A stretch of 64,000 nucleotides of DNA from Paenibacillus validus NBRC 15382 (GTDB lineage: Bacteria > Bacillota > Bacilli > Paenibacillales > NBRC-103111). The position numbers and the translations under genes were made by a program. The stretch lies in the NCBI RefSeq assembly GCF_004000985.1, contig NZ_BIMH01000001.1, positions 124,001 to 188,000 of the forward strand. Reading direction: 5' to 3'. A model generated the notes under the pieces. It was not told the origin of the DNA and made no database searches. It saw nothing but the letters and a program-made list of their open reading frames with translations. This document shows, one piece after another, positions 35,560 to 43,940 of this stretch. Numbering within the stretch: position 1 is the stretch's first letter; the number at the start of each line of letters is the position of its first letter.

Positions 35560-35613
35560 CCTGCATCCCTCCTTGCACAAAGTCAAAATAGAGCGCTTTC
35601 ATAATCATGCGGT

Positions 35614-36393
35614 TTATCGGGTTGTTTCCATCATGACACCGGAATGACCCATAGCAGCGGAAATTTGATGGGCGCTTTGTGTCACCTTCTCGATGAGGAA
35701 TTGCAGCCGATTGTCCGTCAGTCTTTGAACGGGGCCGGCTGCCGTTAAGCTGGCGACAACGTGACCGCTATGATCGAATACCGGTGCGGAAACCGAGAAA
35801 GCTCCGGGTATTCGATCGTTGACGGAAGTGCCGTACCCTAGCCGGACGATTTGTTCGAGGCGGTCCATCAGCTCGGGTGCTGTCATAAGCAGCTGCCCGT
35901 CCTTCTCTCCTTGTTCGATCAGGCGGCGCTTCCGTGGCTCGGGCATGAACGAGAGCAGCACCATACTGGATGCTCCCTGATATAAAGGAACCCGTTGGCC
36001 GACCTTGACGAAATTCCGAACGACTTCGGCGCTCTCTACCATCTCGATGCATACCCGATAATCGTCATCGACTATACTCAAGCCGACGGTTTCGGAAATT
36101 TCCCCGCACAGCTGCTTCATAAACGATAATGCGACGCTCCTTAGCGACATCGTTCCTCCGACGATCGACCCCAGCCTGAACAATTTCAAGCTTAAACTGT
36201 ATTTCTGATTGTCTTCGTTTTGTTTGACGTATCCGCATAGGATCATCGTTGCGAGCAGCCGGTGGACGGTGCTTTTGGAAAGCTTGCTCTTCTCGGCGAT
36301 TTCGCCAAGAAACATATCCGGCTTTTCCATCGTGAAACATTCCAAAATTCGTAAAGCCCTCTCCAAGGATTGAACTTTCTCACGCTCAGCGAT
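35614..36393 (-). CDS. IclR-family transcriptional regulator
   Basis: About 259 residues. N-terminal winged helix: SLERALRILECF, FLGEIAEKSKLSKSTVHRLL and YVKQNEDNQKYSL. The effector domain ends with SAPVFDHSGHVVASLT. The start is uncertain. TTG at 36366 has little RBS, while the frame extends with family-like residues (AEREKVQS) to an ATC at 36393 preceded by a strong GGGGGAGGGG. ATC initiation is therefore proposed. It is the first gene upstream of the aldolase/Rieske operon and probably its regulator. Confidence 0.88.
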   Translation of the reverse strand: MAEREKVQSLERALRILECFTMEKPDMFLGEIAEKSKLSKSTVHRLLATMILCGYVKQNEDNQKYSLSLKLFRLGSIVGGTMSLRSVALSFMKQLCGEISETVGLSIVDDDYRVCIEMVESAEVVRNFVKVGQRVPLYQGASSMVLLSFMPEPRKRRLIEQGEKDGQLLMTAPELMDRLEQIVRLGYGTSVNDRIPGAFSVSAPVFDHSGHVVASLTAAGPVQRLTDNRLQFLIEKVTQSAHQISAAMGHSGVMMETTR

Positions 36394-36489
36394 TATGCCC
36401 CTCCCCCTCTATCATTCCACGATGCGGAACTCATTTCGTAATGTGGTATGACTCCATTATACGCGCTCGAGCGAATCCGAACTTGCGGG

Positions 36490-36513
36490 ATTATTAATAC
36501 TACTATTAATAAT
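36490..36513. repeat. perfect 10-bp AT-only inverted repeat
   Basis: ATTATTAATA (36490-36499) and TATTAATAAT (36504-36513) are separated by CTAC. It lies about 100 nt upstream of the IclR start and 15 nt beyond the end of the EamA gene. It could be an operator. Confidence 0.5.
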
Positions 36514-36527
36514 TCCGAAGCATGATT

Positions 36528-37478
36528 TTACATCAAAATGATGACGTTGATTCCAGCCAGCACCAGCAAGACGCCAAGCAGGGTCCGCCATGTGATCCCT
36601 TCCTGATTTTTCAAAAGAAAATAGCTGATCGGCAGGACCAGAATCGGCGTAGACATATTGATTACGGTTGCGATCGAAACCGGCAGCCATTTCATTGACG
36701 CGATGTATAAAATCTGCGCCGTGATCGTAAGAACCCCGCTGCTCGCATAAAGCAACAGTCCCCGGCGGTCGGCGTTTCGAATTTGATCGGCGACGGTACT
36801 GATTTTCATGCTGAACGTCATATGCAGCAAAAGTCCGGCTACAGCCCCGATCCATGCGCCCAGTATCGGCTCGTTCCACTGCTGTACCGCCGATCCCCTC
36901 AAAATATTCCCGACGGCGTAGCTTAACGAGCTCAACAGCGCCAACAGGATATAAGGATGAAACAACGCTCGGAGCACGTTCCCGCCCGACTGCCCGGCAG
37001 CTGCGATTTCCGAATCGGCAGCGCTGGTTTCCGCAGTCAATGCCCGTTTCGGCTTCACGTAGTTCACGAGAAACAATCCGAACAATACCGTGATAACGGC
37101 GAACCATTTGCCTACACTTAGAGATTCGCCCAACACAGCCCATGAAATCAAGACGGTGAATACGGGATTGCTCGTCTGGAACGTACTGGCTTTAGCCGGC
37201 CCCAGCCGTTCAATCGTTTCAAAGAAGAACCATCGTCCCAGGAAAGTTGCGAAGAAGCCGGACAATAAGAACAAGAGAAATGCCTGAAGATGAAACGGCT
37301 GAATGTCACCCTTCACCATGTATTGAACAGCGAACAACAACGTGGAAAACATAATATTGACCGAAGCGGAAATAAAAAACCCTAGCGTTAAGCTCAACCG
37401 GGAAGTAGCCATCTTCGTAATGATAATATTGACAGCAAATAACGTCATGGATAATAAAGCCAACAATTCTCCCATCAT
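36528..37478 (-). CDS. EamA/DMT-family permease
   Basis: 316 residues with ten predicted transmembrane helices in two EamA halves (about 1-140 and 175-316), joined by a loop rich in Ala/Thr/Ser/Glu. Typical segments are GWFFFET-like GRWFFFETIERLGP and PVFTVLISWAVLGESL. These exporters move metabolites or drugs out of the cell; the substrate is unknown. ATG is preceded by AAAGGTGA. It lies between the IclR gene and the nadC relic. Confidence 0.88.
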   Translation of the reverse strand: MMGELLALLSMTLFAVNIIITKMATSRLSLTLGFFISASVNIMFSTLLFAVQYMVKGDIQPFHLQAFLLFLLSGFFATFLGRWFFFETIERLGPAKASTFQTSNPVFTVLISWAVLGESLSVGKWFAVITVLFGLFLVNYVKPKRALTAETSAADSEIAAAGQSGGNVLRALFHPYILLALLSSLSYAVGNILRGSAVQQWNEPILGAWIGAVAGLLLHMTFSMKISTVADQIRNADRRGLLLYASSGVLTITAQILYIASMKWLPVSIATVINMSTPILVLPISYFLLKNQEGITWRTLLGVLLVLAGINVIILM

Positions 37479-37506
37479 TCACCTTTTTCTGCATATTCGC
37501 CTAAAA

Positions 37507-37535
37507 GAAGAAAAGCCCGCAAGGGGCCCTTTCTT
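37507..37535 (-). terminator. terminator behind the nadC relic
   Basis: On the minus strand AAAGGGCCC and GGGCTTT form a short stem around CTTGC, followed by a T-rich run (CTTTTCTTCTTTT). It directly follows the stop codon of the nadC remnant, so it looks like the old gene's terminator. Confidence 0.55.
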
Positions 37536-37750
37536 TTAGGTGTATACCGATTTTTTAGCATATAAGTCCAAACTGATATCCAACGCTTCCACGGAGTAAG
37601 TCAGGCTCCCCATGGAGATGACGTCGACGCCGACCGACGCCTCTTGACTTCCACCTCAATCGTCATCGTGTGAGGCACCGATTTCCGTGCCTTCGTGACC
37701 GCTTCGCGCAAACCGCCGGCAGCCTTAATGTGATTGTCTTTGATCAAGAT
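37536..37750 (-). pseudogene. nadC: fragment of nicotinate-nucleotide pyrophosphorylase (nadC relic)
   Basis: The minus strand gives LIKDNHIKAAGGLREAV, then TMTIEVEV: the NadC motif for quinolinate and PRPP binding. After a break and a change of frame it gives GVDVISMGSLTYSVEALDISLDL, the NadC C-terminus, ending at a TAA. The N-terminal two-thirds and about 60 residues in the middle are missing. In-frame stops lie directly upstream of the fragment. NadC makes nicotinate mononucleotide from quinolinate. A functional copy presumably exists elsewhere. Confidence 0.85.
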
Positions 37751-37883
37751 ACCTCCTAATGGTTATATTCAATCAAACAGGAAGCGCATGGCTTGAGCAT
37801 AGCTAGCATTAGTATCGTATCGCGGGAATCTTTCCCTCAACAAGTCGCTTGTTCTGCTATGTGTAACAGATAGAACAAATATT

Positions 37884-38771
37884 TTATTGAAACATATTCG
37901 AATCCGGGGCGAATAATTGCTTCATCGTTTTGATAAACAGCTGAACGGCAAGCGAGCATTCCGGCAAGGAAGGTACGGCAATGCTAACATCCCGGTAAAC
38001 CCGGGGTTCCAGATCGCGCGTTTGGATGCCTGGGGGCAAATGAGTGAGGGAAAGGCCGGATAGGATGGCCGCGCCCAAGCCCTCCTTGATCATGTTCAGC
38101 ACCGTGTTTACATTGTAAACCCCATACGCAATGTTCAATCTGACTCCCGCCTGGTGAAACATCTCGATGATCGGCGCATCGTAGCCCCCATGACAAACGA
38201 TCAGAGGCTCACTGTCCAGATCGTTGATCGTGACGGAGGCTCGAAGGCATAACGGATGGTCGTCCCTTAGGACCGCGACCATCTTATCCCGCAGTATGGG
38301 AATATGATCCATCTTCCCGTCCGGGAGTATGATGATGCCGGCATCCACCACCCTCGTCCGCAACCATTCCTTCACTTCCTCGATCGTTCCTTCATGGAGC
38401 TCAAGCCGGAGATTGGGGTAATTTCGTTGAAAGAAATCGATGATTTTAGGAAAAAAATGGGCCGCCGCGCTCGGAAACGTTCCTATCCGAATCGTTCCTA
38501 CTTCAAGCCCTTTTTCCGCTGCTGCAATCTGTTCAATGTTCTCGATCCGCTGCAAAATTTCCCGAATCTGAACAAGCACCCGTTGACCCACATCGGTGAG
38601 GACAATGCCTTTTCTGCGGTCGCGGACAATCAGACTGACGCCCAGATCGGACTCCAGACCGGAAATGGCGTGGCTGACCGCCGGTTGGGTCATATTCAAG
38701 GCTTGTGCGGCTTTGGTGAAGCTGCCGGTCTCCATCGCTTTTGCGAACACCATATACTGGGTTATCGTCAT
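37884..38771 (-). CDS. LysR-family transcriptional regulator
   Basis: 295 residues. HTH region about 17-40 (GSFTKAAQALNMTQPAVSHA), then linker and effector domain with VGTIRIGTFPSAAAHFFP, typical of the CysB/CbbR-like branch. It is divergent from the EamA transporter gene at 38872 across a 100-nt intergenic region and most likely controls it. Confidence 0.92.
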   Translation of the reverse strand: MTITQYMVFAKAMETGSFTKAAQALNMTQPAVSHAISGLESDLGVSLIVRDRRKGIVLTDVGQRVLVQIREILQRIENIEQIAAAEKGLEVGTIRIGTFPSAAAHFFPKIIDFFQRNYPNLRLELHEGTIEEVKEWLRTRVVDAGIIILPDGKMDHIPILRDKMVAVLRDDHPLCLRASVTINDLDSEPLIVCHGGYDAPIIEMFHQAGVRLNIAYGVYNVNTVLNMIKEGLGAAILSGLSLTHLPPGIQTRDLEPRVYRDVSIAVPSLPECSLAVQLFIKTMKQLFAPDSNMFQ

Positions 38772-38871
38772 AACTAATTACTAATGCTCCTTATAAAAAA
38801 CATTCATTTTATTTATCTTATCATTTAGCTTATCATATACAATCAGTAAACAACAAGGAGCGCGATTATTC

Positions 38872-39783
38872 ATGCATCGACCGTCACGTAAACAGGCCTC
38901 TTTGCTGCTCGCATTTTTAATCGTCATGTGGGGAGTGAATTGGCCTTTAACCAAGCTTGCCCTGCATTACGCGCCGCCGCTGCTGTTTGCCGGTCTGAGA
39001 ACGGAAATCGGCGGACTGTTGTTGGTGTTCATTGGGCTGTTTCGATACAAAGAGCTTCGCTTCAAGCAAAACTGGTCGATCTACTTGTTATCGGCCTTAC
39101 TTAATATCGTTCTGTTTTACGGATTGCAAACGATAGGACTGGGTTATCTTCCCGCCGGACTCTTCTCCGCCATCGTATTCTTGCAGCCCGTACTGCTCGG
39201 CATCTTCTCCTGGCTGTGGCTCGGCGAATCGATGTACAGGCTGAAAATCATCGGTTTGATTCTCGGATTTACAGGCGTTGCCACCATAAGCGCAGGCGCA
39301 CTGACCGGGAATATTTCGTTAGTCGGGGTTTTGCTTGCTCTCGGTACTGCGCTTTGTTGGGCTTTCGGCACCGTCTATATGAAGAAAATCGGAGATCGTG
39401 CGGATTCCGTATGGCTTGTCGCGATGCAGCTCATCATCGGAGGCATTCTGTTAATGGGTTCCGGATCGGTCTCGGAAGCCTGGTCCAGCATTCAGTGGGA
39501 CGCATCCTTCGTAGCCATTATGCTCTTCATCTCCATTTTCGTCATTGCGTTGGGCTGGCTGACTTACTTTATATTGATCGGTACCGGAGAAGCCAGTAAA
39601 GTGGCCTCCTTCACCTTCTTAATCCCGCTGGTTTCCATTACCGGAAGCTCTCTTATGATGAACGAACCCATTACGATTCATTTGGGAGTCGGTCTCTTGT
39701 TCGTCCTCGTCAGCATATTACTCGTGAACCTGAAGCCCAAACCGGGGATCTCAAGCTCCGCTGCGGCCACCGGACATCATTAA
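38872..39783 (+). CDS. EamA/DMT-family permease
   Basis: 303 residues, ten transmembrane helices in two EamA repeats; MWGVNWPLTKLAL and FGLQTIGLGYLPAGLFSA-like segments (YGLQTIGLGYLPAGLFSAIV region, about 85-105) are characteristic of amino-acid/metabolite exporters. AAGGAG lies 12 nt before the ATG. Divergent from the LysR gene. It is followed by a strong perfect hairpin. Confidence 0.9.
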   Translation: MHRPSRKQASLLLAFLIVMWGVNWPLTKLALHYAPPLLFAGLRTEIGGLLLVFIGLFRYKELRFKQNWSIYLLSALLNIVLFYGLQTIGLGYLPAGLFSAIVFLQPVLLGIFSWLWLGESMYRLKIIGLILGFTGVATISAGALTGNISLVGVLLALGTALCWAFGTVYMKKIGDRADSVWLVAMQLIIGGILLMGSGSVSEAWSSIQWDASFVAIMLFISIFVIALGWLTYFILIGTGEASKVASFTFLIPLVSITGSSLMMNEPITIHLGVGLLFVLVSILLVNLKPKPGISSSAAATGHH

Positions 39784-39796
39784 TCAGGCATACATC

Positions 39797-39837
39797 GACA
39801 AATAGCTGGCCGCGCAGAGCGCGGCCAGCTATTTGTC
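39797..39837. terminator. perfect 19-bp hairpin with 3-nt loop
   Basis: The arms at 39797-39815 (GACAAATAGCTGGCCGCGC) and 39819-39837 are exactly complementary around AGA. It lies between two convergent genes and should end transcription from both sides. Confidence 0.85.
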
Positions 39838-39852
39838 TGACAAACCGTATTT

Positions 39853-40203
39853 TCAATTCGAGCTGCGTCCGGCTCGGGGATTCCGGTAAAATTCGATCGA
39901 ATCGATAAACGTAACCCGGTATGCGCCGGCAACCGCATCCAGATCGTACATGCGTCCATGACCGTCCTCTCTGGACGCGTAAACAACGTCGTGCCGCAAC
40001 TTATCCATGGCTATTTTGCCGATGAACTGGCGCTCATACTCCGCATGCTTCGTTTTAAAATCTTCATTAAACTCCAATACCTCATAGAAAGCCCGTTCCA
40101 CCGCTGCGTTTACTAAGGTCAGTTCTTTTCCATTCTTGTAAACTGCCACGTAATAGTTGCCGCGGTCATCCTTGATCATATCCGTCAACAATTGAATGTC
40201 CAT
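39853..40203 (-). CDS. unknown protein, divergent from a LexA-site gene (116 aa)
   Basis: 116 residues, soluble, no signal peptide or membrane helix, rich in charged and aromatic residues. It contains YYVAVYKNGKELTLV and ends RNPRAGRSSN. AAAGGAGA sits 9 nt before the ATG. No family is recognised. Its upstream region holds a minus-strand promoter (TTGTTC at 40298-40293, TATAAT at 40274-40269, 18-nt spacer) whose -35 overlaps a GAAC-N4-GTTC palindrome shared with the divergent gene. Confidence 0.7.
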   Translation of the reverse strand: MDIQLLTDMIKDDRGNYYVAVYKNGKELTLVNAAVERAFYEVLEFNEDFKTKHAEYERQFIGKIAMDKLRHDVVYASREDGHGRMYDLDAVAGAYRVTFIDSIEFYRNPRAGRSSN

Positions 40204-40284
40204 AGCCCGGCGTCTCCTTTCGGCAGGTTCCTTGTTTATACCCGTTAGGTTGTGTTCCCTGCAAGTACATTATACCAAATGCAC

Positions 40285-40312
40285 TTGACTGCGAACAATT
40301 GTTCTGTATAAT
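40285..40312 (+). promoter_or_regulatory. promoter with a LexA-type box in its spacer
   Basis: TTGACT (40285-40290) and TATAAT (40307-40312) are 16 nt apart. The spacer contains GAACAATTGTTC (40293-40304), a perfect palindrome of the Bacillus SOS form GAAC-N4-GTTC. Bound LexA would cover this promoter and also the -35 of the divergent minus-strand promoter. Confidence 0.7.
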
Positions 40313-40321
40313 TAGGTATAA

Positions 40322-40333
40322 GAACGCTTGTTC
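40322..40333 (+). promoter_or_regulatory. second LexA-type box
   Basis: GAACGCTTGTTC is a second GAAC-N4-GTTC match, 29 bp (centre to centre) from the first. It is followed at once by TATAAT (40334-40339) and then the RBS GAGAGGGGTG. Confidence 0.65.
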
Positions 40334-40356
40334 TATAATGGAGAGGGGTGTAGACG

Positions 40357-40653
40357 ATGAACGCTATCAAAGTCAGATTCATTGAAAGAGACTATTACAA
40401 GAAACTGATGGAATCGAACAGCCGCGATCTTTCCGATGCCCAGATTGAGAAGATCCTTACGATAGCTGACGCTAATTGGGTCGATCTTACTTTTAAGTTT
40501 TTTGATGATGGATCAATGATCATTATGGATAACGATTCGGACCTGCCCATCTCCGTTAAAGATTTGAAAGGAGCGGCTTATGACTTTTATGTGAAGCAGC
40601 GGATTAGAATGATCAGAGCCAACCTGGAAGCGAAAATTTTACAAACCGCTTAA
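40357..40653 (+). CDS. unknown small protein, probably SOS-regulated (98 aa)
   Basis: 98 residues, soluble and strongly charged, with no cysteine and no membrane segment. It contains FFDDGSMIIMDNDSDLP and a basic C-terminal helix (KQRIRMIRANLEAKIL). GAGAGGGGTG precedes the ATG. No family is recognised; it is not a clear YolD, YneA or DinB homologue. Two perfect GAAC-N4-GTTC palindromes in its promoter region suggest induction after DNA damage. Confidence 0.75.
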   Translation: MNAIKVRFIERDYYKKLMESNSRDLSDAQIEKILTIADANWVDLTFKFFDDGSMIIMDNDSDLPISVKDLKGAAYDFYVKQRIRMIRANLEAKILQTA

Positions 40654-40675
40654 TCAACAGGGTTGCTGCGATGAT

Positions 40676-41002
40676 TCATTGCTGCTCCAATCCATCAAAC
40701 ACATCACGACCCAGTATTTCCGGAAGCTGGAGGAGTGAAAACACCTGCATCACTTCCGGATTAATTTTTTTAATAACAACTTGGCTTCCTTGCTCCCGAA
40801 GGCTGTTAATGAGCGAGATCAACAAACCGATGCCCGACGAATCTACAAAATGAACTTTCGCAAAATCGATTTCAATCTCCTTGCTTTCCAATAACTTCGG
40901 TAACATTTCGTCTTCCATTAATTCCGTTACATCGATATCCATATCTCCTTCGAAAGACGTGACGGTTTTTGAACCTTGTTGCTCAATGACGTAATGAAAC
41001 AT
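40676..41002 (-). CDS. STAS-domain anti-sigma-factor antagonist (distal)
   Basis: 108 residues, one STAS domain like SpoIIAA/RsbV. The phospho-acceptor motif is VHFVDSSGIGLLISL (Ser at about 55). In partner switching the unphosphorylated form binds an anti-sigma-like kinase. It is the last gene of the 12-gene operon, 14 nt after fapA, and differs from the STAS protein encoded at 43.9 kb, so the system has two switch proteins. Confidence 0.9.
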   Translation of the reverse strand: MFHYVIEQQGSKTVTSFEGDMDIDVTELMEDEMLPKLLESKEIEIDFAKVHFVDSSGIGLLISLINSLREQGSQVVIKKINPEVMQVFSLLQLPEILGRDVFDGLEQQ

Positions 41003-41016
41003 TCCGACACCCCCTA

Positions 41017-43080
41017 TTACTTGATCAGCAGCTGCCCCTCTTCATCGAGACGTGCATACACGTTCGACGATTGGGTCGTAAATTTGTGCATTTTCGTTCC
41101 GATTTGGATCATCGTATCTTCCATGACCCTGTTCAACCGAATCGTCTCGCCTTTGGGGACCGTGATTCTTGTACTCATGCCGCCCTTAGCTCCAGCCTCG
41201 CTAATCTTCACACCTTTGGCTGCATAAATTTCACCGCCGCGGATATATCCGTCCACTTCGATAAATCCACCCGCATACAGCTTGGAGTTATACACCCCTT
41301 GTTCCATAATGACGATATCGCCGCTTGAGTACAGCTGGCTGTTCAGGGTGTAGCCTGCTTTAATGAAGCAATCGGCATTTTCCGAATTTTCTTGCGTGTC
41401 GGTAAATAGCTGCTCGGCTCGCTTCATAAGCTGAACCATCTCCTCCACGGACCTGAATTCGGAATGGGTCAGCATAAACCCCTTATACAATCGTTCGCTA
41501 AATTCCGCCCAACTTTCCTCCAATACTCCCGTACCGCTTTGAATCTTATGAATGAGCGACGTCGTAAGCTGAGGAAACGATTTAAACTTTCCGTCGCATA
41601 AGATTTTAATTAGGGGACCAAGCCCCGCCTGGGAAAAAGAGGAAACTTTAAATGCCGACACCGTCGAGAGCTGATGTATCGCATTGATCATGCTCCGCAT
41701 TTGCTGGATGAGATCCCCAAGAATGTGATGAATCTCCGCGATCAACATATGATTTTTCCCTGCGTTGATTTCACTTGAAATAATATTTTTTCGAATAATA
41801 ATCGAGCTGCCTGCAAATATTTTTGCCCGATTTACATTATGATGAACGAGTACATTACCCTGAGCCTCCACAAGCATGGCATCCTGAATGGAGCCAACAA
41901 TCTCAACATCGCCAACGAAATGCAAATTTCCAGTCTGAAGGTCGACATCCTTGGCGATCATTAATTTGGGAACGACTGAAATATGGACGGTTGTCCCCTT
42001 CTCTTTAATGAGCGGATGTCCGGCTTCGGTTGCAACTACCTTGGTTCCATCCCCAACCAGAACTATGCCCTTCCCTTCATGAACAACCAAGGGTAAAACT
42101 TCCGGAGGAAACACAGGTTCATTGGTTACCGTTGTGCCAGGCATCCCCGGCACAGGCGGCTGGACGATACCTAAAACTTGTCCGGGCTGCGTAGAAGGAA
42201 ACTCGCGAATCTCCCGGTAATCGACCGTACCGTCCGAACGTTCCTTTAAGCCGTTTTTGATTTCCATATCTTGCAGCGATAAGAAGCAGCCGTTTTTACC
42301 GGGTTTCGGAGGATTGCCTTTCGCGATGACGAATACACCTGGCTCATCACTCGTGCAAGCCGAGGCAATCTGGGTATAGTCGATACCGTACACAATCCCC
42401 AACTCGCGAAGCTTTTCCATGACGGGTCCGGTTTCAATCGTCACGGGGATCAGATGTTCCTCTACTTCCAGTTGGATATAGGAGTGAGGCGCCTTTTCTT
42501 TTAGCCTGCGGTAGATGCGGGCTCCCGGGACTACCTTGAGCACGGCTTCCATTTTATCATCGCTTACCACGATCTCCCATTGCGGCTCCAGTATGTCGTC
42601 TTGAAGCTCTACATGAAGAATATCTTGTTCGCTGACCACCACTGTTTTTTCAATGAGTTCGTCATTTTTATAAAATTTGATATCTTTCCCTGGTGAAATG
42701 AGCGGGTAGTGATCTTCCGCGTCTTTGCAAAAGATCATTCCATCCGCAACCCAGACTTTTCCTAATAAATCGGATTCATCCCGCTTCTCTGGCGAGAGCG
42801 GGGGAAGCAAGCGATCCTCCGCCGGCTCTATAGAGGCCATCTCCTTTTCCAGCGTGGCCATGGACACCGGGTCCTCCGCTTCGGATACGGCCCCCATTTC
42901 CTTGAGCGTTACCCGTATTACCGCAGGTCTTGAGCCAATACCCAGTATTCCCTTGGATTCCGTCTCGAGAATTTCAATATCCACATGCTCCATCGTTTCA
43001 CCCATAAGGTCTAACGCGATGGCTACCGCTTCTTTTACGGTTTTCCCTTTGGATACAACACTTTTTCCCTTTGCGAACAA
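41017..43080 (-). CDS. fapA: FapA (DUF342) family protein with Jag-N domain
   Basis: 687 residues from TTG at 43080 with AAGGAGGGG upstream. Residues about 1-60 form a Jag-N domain (SVVSKGKTVKEAVAIAL, SKGILGIGSRPA). The rest is the FapA core, with beta-solenoid-like repeats such as ETGNLHFVGDVEIVG-type (LQTGNLHFVGDVEIVGS region) and VYNSKLYAGGFIEVDG near the C-terminus. FapA homologues are implicated in flagellar assembly and polar placement. Here it sits between a PP2C phosphatase and a STAS protein under a c-di-GMP riboswitch. Confidence 0.9.
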   Translation of the reverse strand: MFAKGKSVVSKGKTVKEAVAIALDLMGETMEHVDIEILETESKGILGIGSRPAVIRVTLKEMGAVSEAEDPVSMATLEKEMASIEPAEDRLLPPLSPEKRDESDLLGKVWVADGMIFCKDAEDHYPLISPGKDIKFYKNDELIEKTVVVSEQDILHVELQDDILEPQWEIVVSDDKMEAVLKVVPGARIYRRLKEKAPHSYIQLEVEEHLIPVTIETGPVMEKLRELGIVYGIDYTQIASACTSDEPGVFVIAKGNPPKPGKNGCFLSLQDMEIKNGLKERSDGTVDYREIREFPSTQPGQVLGIVQPPVPGMPGTTVTNEPVFPPEVLPLVVHEGKGIVLVGDGTKVVATEAGHPLIKEKGTTVHISVVPKLMIAKDVDLQTGNLHFVGDVEIVGSIQDAMLVEAQGNVLVHHNVNRAKIFAGSSIIIRKNIISSEINAGKNHMLIAEIHHILGDLIQQMRSMINAIHQLSTVSAFKVSSFSQAGLGPLIKILCDGKFKSFPQLTTSLIHKIQSGTGVLEESWAEFSERLYKGFMLTHSEFRSVEEMVQLMKRAEQLFTDTQENSENADCFIKAGYTLNSQLYSSGDIVIMEQGVYNSKLYAGGFIEVDGYIRGGEIYAAKGVKISEAGAKGGMSTRITVPKGETIRLNRVMEDTMIQIGTKMHKFTTQSSNVYARLDEEGQLLIK

Positions 43081-43093
43081 GAGCTACCCCTCC

Positions 43094-43939
43094 TTATGTA
43101 CATACGATTGGGGAGTTAAAGCTTGTGATTTCCGTCTGTTCCTTGCCTGCCTTGAGCACGACCATGGTAATATCGTCCTTTTGGGGCAAGCCTTCCGTAA
43201 AGAGGTTGATATGATCAACAACAATCGTCTCGATTTCAGCCGCACTTTTATGCCCATGTTGTTCAAGAATTCGAACCAGTCTGTCCAATTTAAACATCTC
43301 GCCCTTACTATTCTGGGATTCCACGATCCCGTCCGTATAGAAGAAAACAAGATCCTCATCCTCAAGCTGCATTTCTTTCTCTTTGTAAACCTGTCCGGGT
43401 AATCCGCCAAGCATGACGCCGTTCAAGTCATGAGGCTGCACGACGCCAACCTCCGCCCTAACGATCACCGGAAGGTTATGTCCCGCATTGGCATAAACAA
43501 AAACGCCGGTATCCGGTTCCCAATCTGCACAAAACACCGTGACGAAGGACTTGAGCACTCTTAAGTCCCGGTACAAGGCATTATTCATCGCGGTAAGCGT
43601 CTCACCGGGTCCCTTCGTGGCTTCTGCAGCGCTTCGGAAGGCTCCGCGAGTAAGAATCATAAGCATGGCGGCAGGGATTCCCTTGCCCATCACATCTCCG
43701 ATTATAATTCGGACCTTCCCGTTAGAAAGCGGATAAAAATCATAATAATCACCGCCAATCAACCTTGCAGGGAAGGAAACCCCCGATACTTCGCCGTTCG
43801 TCAGATCAGGCTTCTCCCCATTCAATAGCTTGGTTTGAATATTACGAGCCATTTGGATCTCTCGCTGCAGCGTTTTATTCATTTCTGTAGTGGAACCAAC
43901 CTCACTGTTGGTTTGGAGCAGTACTTTTCGGAACATCAA
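43094..43939 (-). CDS. PP2C/SpoIIE-type serine phosphatase
   Basis: 281 residues. A short N-terminal coiled-coil linker (LQREIQMARNIQTKLL) leads into the PP2C-like domain. Metal-binding Asp residues lie in RLIGGDYYDFYPL, IIIGDVMGKGIPAAM and FFYTDGIVES. Such RsbU-like enzymes dephosphorylate STAS antagonists and thereby set the partner switch. It starts 1 nt after the STAS gene, strongly implying that they act together; input presumably comes from the HAMP sensor encoded just upstream. Confidence 0.92.
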   Translation of the reverse strand: MMFRKVLLQTNSEVGSTTEMNKTLQREIQMARNIQTKLLNGEKPDLTNGEVSGVSFPARLIGGDYYDFYPLSNGKVRIIIGDVMGKGIPAAMLMILTRGAFRSAAEATKGPGETLTAMNNALYRDLRVLKSFVTVFCADWEPDTGVFVYANAGHNLPVIVRAEVGVVQPHDLNGVMLGGLPGQVYKEKEMQLEDEDLVFFYTDGIVESQNSKGEMFKLDRLVRILEQHGHKSAAEIETIVVDHINLFTEGLPQKDDITMVVLKAGKEQTEITSFNSPIVCT

Positions 43940-43940
43940 C

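Noticed and set aside
36457-37143. Minus-strand 228-codon frame inside the EamA gene
   Set aside because: It overlaps a ten-helix EamA permease in another frame and has no RBS or recognisable domain.
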